Source: UMGS1889 sp900556055
GTDB taxonomy: Bacteria; Bacillota; Clostridia; Oscillospirales; Ruminococcaceae
Length of the DNA: 64,000 nucleotides
Direction: 5' to 3'
Assembly (NCBI GenBank): GCA_902463265.1
Contig: CABQEV010000001.1
Coordinates: forward strand, 62,001 to 126,000
The position numbers and the translations under genes were made by a program. Positions 61,015 through 64,000 of this stretch are shown piece by piece. The notes beneath the pieces were generated by a model. That model saw only the letters and a list, made by a program, of their open reading frames with translations, did no database searches and was not told the DNA's origin. Within the stretch, counting starts at the first letter, position 1. Each line of letters begins with the position of its first letter.

Positions 61015-61998
61015 TTATCTTACCGTGTCCGCAGTGATAAGCGCTGCTGCGGCGGACACGTTCGCATTGATCTCAATATATCCGAGAACGCTGAAAAAGC
61101 TGTCATAAACAGCCGTCATTCTCTGGTAGGAAAATCCCGATGCGATCTTTTCGGATATTTCCCTGCTGCAGCCCGAAAGCACGCCGCTTCCCGTTCTGAG
61201 CGCAAGACCGTCCCGCAGGATGTCAAGGCATAGCGTCAGGACGCTTTTCAGTCTGTCCCTGCTTTCGCCGACCGATGCAAGAGATCTGAGCATCTCATAC
61301 TCATTCGATGCGGTCATGGCATTCATGAACGACTGTGCGGCGATTACATTTGCTTTGATGTCATCGTTCGAGAGATATTCAAGGCACTTTCCTATATTCC
61401 CGTGAAATACGGAAACAGCGTCCTCCGCAGCCTGTCTGTCAGTCCCTCTTGCGATAAGCTCGGAAAGACAATCTTCTTCCGTCGGACTGTGGACGGGAAT
61501 GGAAACGAGCCTTGAAAGCATAGTCGGCAGGAGTGCTTCCCTTGACTGCGCCGTAAACACGAAATAGCACATATCGGGCGGTTCTTCGATGATCTTCAGC
61601 AGTGTGTTCTGGCTCTGCTTCTGTATATTTTCGCTGTCGGGGAAAATGTACAGTTTTTTATCGCAGTCGTTAGGCATGACATATGCATCGGAAACGGCGT
61701 CCCTTATGGTTTCAACCTTATATATCATGCTTTTTCCGTTTCTTTCGGGGATAATTACATCGGGGTGTGTTCCCTCGAGTATCCTGCGGCAGTGTCTGCA
61801 CATATTTTCGGGCGGGATATCACGTGTGAGGCATGGCTCTTTACGGTTCTCGCACATGAGATAGGACGCAGTTATGAGAGCGGCGGTCTTTCGACCCGAG
61901 CCTGCTGCGCCCGTGAACATTACTGCGTGGCTGAAATGATCCTTATCAGCCATTCCCGAAAGTATCCCGGTTATATTATCCTTTGCGTAAAGCCTCAT
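61015..61998 (-). CDS. holB: DNA polymerase III delta prime subunit
   Basis: 327-residue clamp-loader subunit. FTGAAGSGRKTAAL is the P-loop (near residue 28), the zinc cluster cysteines are spread (MCENRKEPCL, CRHCRRIL), and QNTLLKIIEEPPDMCYFVFTA is typical. It overlaps darA by 4 bases. Gene order darA-holB-ricT matches the yaaQ region of Firmicutes; tmk and yaaR are absent here. Confidence 0.92.
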   Translation of the reverse strand: MRLYAKDNITGILSGMADKDHFSHAVMFTGAAGSGRKTAALITASYLMCENRKEPCLTRDIPPENMCRHCRRILEGTHPDVIIPERNGKSMIYKVETIRDAVSDAYVMPNDCDKKLYIFPDSENIQKQSQNTLLKIIEEPPDMCYFVFTAQSREALLPTMLSRLVSIPVHSPTEEDCLSELIARGTDRQAAEDAVSVFHGNIGKCLEYLSNDDIKANVIAAQSFMNAMTASNEYEMLRSLASVGESRDRLKSVLTLCLDILRDGLALRTGSGVLSGCSREISEKIASGFSYQRMTAVYDSFFSVLGYIEINANVSAAAALITADTVR

Positions 61999-62318
61999 AC
62001 CTTTTCAAATCTTTCGATATCGGTAACAAAGATAGTTGCACCGCCGACCGTGACTTCAACGGGGAAGGACTGGTATGTACCGACGCCCATAGTTGTGGAT
62101 GTGGGGACAAACTGCTTTCTTTTCCTCGATGCGCCTGCGATTATCTCGATGACCTTATCGACATTCTCGTTTTCGGTGCATATGAGGAACGTTGTGTTTC
62201 CTGCCATAAGAAATCCGCCCGTAGATGCGAGCTTTGTGGCAAAAAATCCTTCTTTGGTAAGATTTGAAGAGACAGACTGGCTGTCGTCATTATTTACAAT
62301 TGCATAGATAAGCTTCAT
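61995..62318 (-). CDS. darA: Cyclic-di-AMP receptor DarA (PstA/YaaQ)
   Basis: 107-residue P-II-like protein that binds c-di-AMP. The pattern LTKEGFFATKLASTGGFLMAG and the VGGATIFVTDIERFEKV tail match the family. The ribosome site GGAGG precedes the ATG. It links the c-di-AMP messenger to unknown targets; co-expression with holB and ricT is conserved. Confidence 0.93.
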   Translation of the reverse strand: MKLIYAIVNNDDSQSVSSNLTKEGFFATKLASTGGFLMAGNTTFLICTENENVDKVIEIIAGASRKRKQFVPTSTTMGVGTYQSFPVEVTVGGATIFVTDIERFEKV

Positions 62319-62355
62319 AAAAAAGTCCTCCGGAAGGTAAAAATGGATACCTATT

Positions 62356-63684
62356 TTATTTTACCACATTTACATGAAAAATGCTATACCTTTTTAAAAT
62401 TTTTATGCAGTTTTCATCTATTTTTTCTCCGCTGACGATAAGTGCCACTCCGGGTGGACACGCTGAGCGTATTTCTGCGCATATCCTGCCATCGGCTTCA
62501 TCGGTCGGGATATCCTCCGATTCGGCGAATGCGGCTTCTCTTATCGGCATGACCTTCTGCGGTCTTATATCGGGGATATCGGGCATTTTTATGCGTATTT
62601 TCGGCATTCTGACATCGGAAAGCACCTTTTTCAGCCTTCTGATATCTGCCGATGACGTAAGCGGAGAAAACAGCAGTACAACGTGAGTTTCATCGGAATA
62701 TTCACATTCTATCCCGTTTTCACGCAGGATATCGGCGAGGTCATCTCCCGTAAGTCCGCTTGAAGATGCACGTATAGTTATCCTGAGCGGCTCACTTTCC
62801 TCTATTGTCCAAACGGCGGAAAGCTCCTTTTTCAGCTCGGTTATCATATCTGCCGCACGGGGAATGTCCCGTCTGCCATGCTTTTCAAGGTAATCCGCAC
62901 ATACATCGAGCGACTGCATTATCAGATATGACGGACTTGTCGAACCGAAACGGGACATAGCCTGCTTTGCCTTCCCGACATATTTTTCATTGCCGATATG
63001 AAGATAAGCACCGCCCGTCAGAGCGGGAAGCATCTTATGTGCGGAGTCACAGCAGATATCCGCACCGAGCTTTATCGGGTGGATATTTTCACCTAGGAAT
63101 GCGAGATGTGCGCCGTGAGCGTTGTCAACGACAAGCGGTATGCCATGCTTGTGACAAACCTTGGCTATTCCCCCGACATCGTATATCCTGCCGAGATAAT
63201 CGGGCGATGTCATGTAGAAACAGCAGGCATTTTCTGCTGAAAGTATCGCATTTTCCGCCATTTCCGCCGTAACACGTCCCGAAAGCAGGCTTCCGTTCTC
63301 ATATTCGGGATATACCCAGAAAACATCGAGATCAAGCAGCGAAGCGGTGTTCACGAACGCACGGTGACAATTTCTCACGGCTATGCATTTTCCGCCGATG
63401 CCGCAGGTCATGGAAAGCATAGCTTGGATGCATAGCGTCGAGCCGCCCACAGAATAGACAGTTTCGGCAGTGCCGTAAAGCTCCGATGTTTTCCGTTCGC
63501 TGTCGGCTATTATGCCGTCCGCCTCAAAAAGGCTGTCAGCGCCCTTTATTTCGGTTATATCGTATGGATAAACGCCGCATATCGGATCATCGGAAATGCT
63601 TATTCCCTTATGTCCGGGCATATGGAGCCGCAGAGTTCCGCTTTCGGCGTATTTTTTTACATAATCACAGATAGGCTTTGACAT
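62356..63684 (-). CDS. Orn/Lys/Arg decarboxylase-type PLP enzyme (YaaO-like)
   Basis: 442-residue fold-type-I PLP enzyme of the ornithine/lysine/arginine decarboxylase family. Features are LRLHMPGHKG at the N-terminus, YGTAETVYSVGGST, VVDNAHGAH with the PLP aspartate, and DSAHKMLPALTGGAYLH with the Schiff-base lysine. It is shorter than the acid-inducible enzymes and lacks the wing domain, as in the YaaO/SpeA-like group. It probably makes a polyamine precursor. It heads the operon darA-holB-ricT. Confidence 0.87.
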   Translation of the reverse strand: MSKPICDYVKKYAESGTLRLHMPGHKGISISDDPICGVYPYDITEIKGADSLFEADGIIADSERKTSELYGTAETVYSVGGSTLCIQAMLSMTCGIGGKCIAVRNCHRAFVNTASLLDLDVFWVYPEYENGSLLSGRVTAEMAENAILSAENACCFYMTSPDYLGRIYDVGGIAKVCHKHGIPLVVDNAHGAHLAFLGENIHPIKLGADICCDSAHKMLPALTGGAYLHIGNEKYVGKAKQAMSRFGSTSPSYLIMQSLDVCADYLEKHGRRDIPRAADMITELKKELSAVWTIEESEPLRITIRASSSGLTGDDLADILRENGIECEYSDETHVVLLFSPLTSSADIRRLKKVLSDVRMPKIRIKMPDIPDIRPQKVMPIREAAFAESEDIPTDEADGRICAEIRSACPPGVALIVSGEKIDENCIKILKRYSIFHVNVVK

Positions 63685-63707
63685 TGTGTTCTCCTGTTTT
63701 TTCTTTT

Positions 63708-63736
63708 ATTATATCATACTTCGTATCTCACGGCAA
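63708..63736 (-). promoter_or_regulatory. Sigma-A promoter of the decarboxylase-darA-holB-ricT operon
   Basis: Minus-strand TTGCCG, 17 bases, TATAAT, 24 bases before the decarboxylase ATG. Confidence 0.72.
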
Positions 63737-63772
63737 CAATAATATAGAGGGCGATTTTTGTGCAAATTACCC

Positions 63773-63802
63773 TTGGATTTTATCGGAAAACAGTGGTATA
63801 AT
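63773..63802 (+). promoter_or_regulatory. Sigma-A promoter of the CarD-like gene
   Basis: TTGGAT, 18 bases, TATAAT, 47 bases before the ATG at 63850. Confidence 0.7.
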
Positions 63803-63849
63803 ATATATGATGAATAAAATTGTTCTAAATGATAGAAAGGATGGTCTGA

Positions 63850-64000
63850 ATGAATTTTCATGCGGGAGATAAGGTAGTTTACGGAAGCATGGGAGTATGC
63901 ACGTTTAAGGGTACGGAAAAGCGCACCTTTGACGGCATAGGTGAAAAGGAATACTGCAAGCTTGTGCCTGCGGACGGAAGCAGCGCAGCGTATTATGTTC
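63850..64000 (+). CDS. CarD-like transcriptional regulator (partial)
   Basis: First 50 residues of a protein truncated by the window end. MNFHAGDKVVYGSMGVCTF then a KRTFDGIGEKEYCKLVP stretch matches the CarD/CdnL/TRCF RNA polymerase-interacting domain, which binds the beta subunit and stabilises open promoters. AAAGGA lies 8 bases upstream. The rest of the gene cannot be assessed. Confidence 0.8.
   Translation, partial: MNFHAGDKVVYGSMGVCTFKGTEKRTFDGIGEKEYCKLVPADGSSAAYYV

Noticed and set aside
1..64000. CRISPR array, tRNA, rRNA or intact insertion sequence
   Set aside because: I looked for regularly spaced repeats, cloverleaf-like sequences and transposase motifs and saw none; a covariance scan could still find an RNA gene I missed.

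Overview
The window reads as a chromosomal segment of a low-to-mid GC Gram-positive anaerobe of the Clostridia, most like Ruminococcus and relatives (Oscillospiraceae). This placement is inference. It rests on the mix of sporulation-associated genes (yabP-yabQ-divIC-yabR, spoIID, ricT), Firmicutes housekeeping blocks (recA-recX, darA-holB-ricT, a DUF1385 protein next to prmC), strong Shine-Dalgarno sites with several TTG/GTG starts, near-consensus sigma-A promoters, and a cell-surface protein with PDPDP linkers and a BIG2 domain. I saw no rRNA, tRNA, CRISPR array or complete insertion sequence.

Layout: 0.3-9.3 kb is a tellurite-resistance-type (Ter) stress locus on the minus strand. It holds a VWA / PP2C phosphatase / protein kinase triad, a calcium-type P-type ATPase, three TerD paralogues and an AIM24-family protein. 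9.4-15 kb has a surface protein, a DUF815 ATPase, and a small alarmone synthetase overlapping an FrlD-like sugar kinase. 15-22.3 kb (minus) has ychF, a 1070-residue degenerate P-type ATPase, rlmB and a DUF6062 protein. 22.3-28.3 kb has a fold-back palindromic repeat, a DNA glycosylase, and a 1560-residue protein made of about fifteen 51-residue helical repeats. 28.3-34.3 kb carries yqeY, type I pullulanase, spoIID and citrate synthase. 34.4-44.3 kb is a plus-strand run: lipoprotein, two-component system, DUF1385, prmC, recA, recX, flippase and MFS transporter. 44.3-46.6 kb is the yabP-yabQ-divIC-yabR block. 46.6-52 kb has SPFH/NfeD, then a standalone carrier protein, a lipoprotein, an adenylation enzyme and a VanW protein. 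52-60 kb has rqcH, a PAP2 phosphatase and, divergently, a three-gene TerB-N/TerB-C + DUF2791 ATPase + Lhr-like helicase operon. 60-64 kb has ricT-holB-darA-decarboxylase, and a CarD-like gene cut by the window end.

The two Ter-type loci are the most system-like content. The first looks like a phosphorylation-controlled, calcium-linked stress (possibly anti-phage) response. The second is a translationally coupled DNA-processing cassette with its own consensus promoter and a dyad in the promoter spacer. Other points to check are the catalytically dead P-type ATPase, the repeat/zinc-ribbon giant protein, the adenylation/carrier/VanW set, and a dispersed 26-bp repeat present in three good copies plus one degenerate inverted copy.
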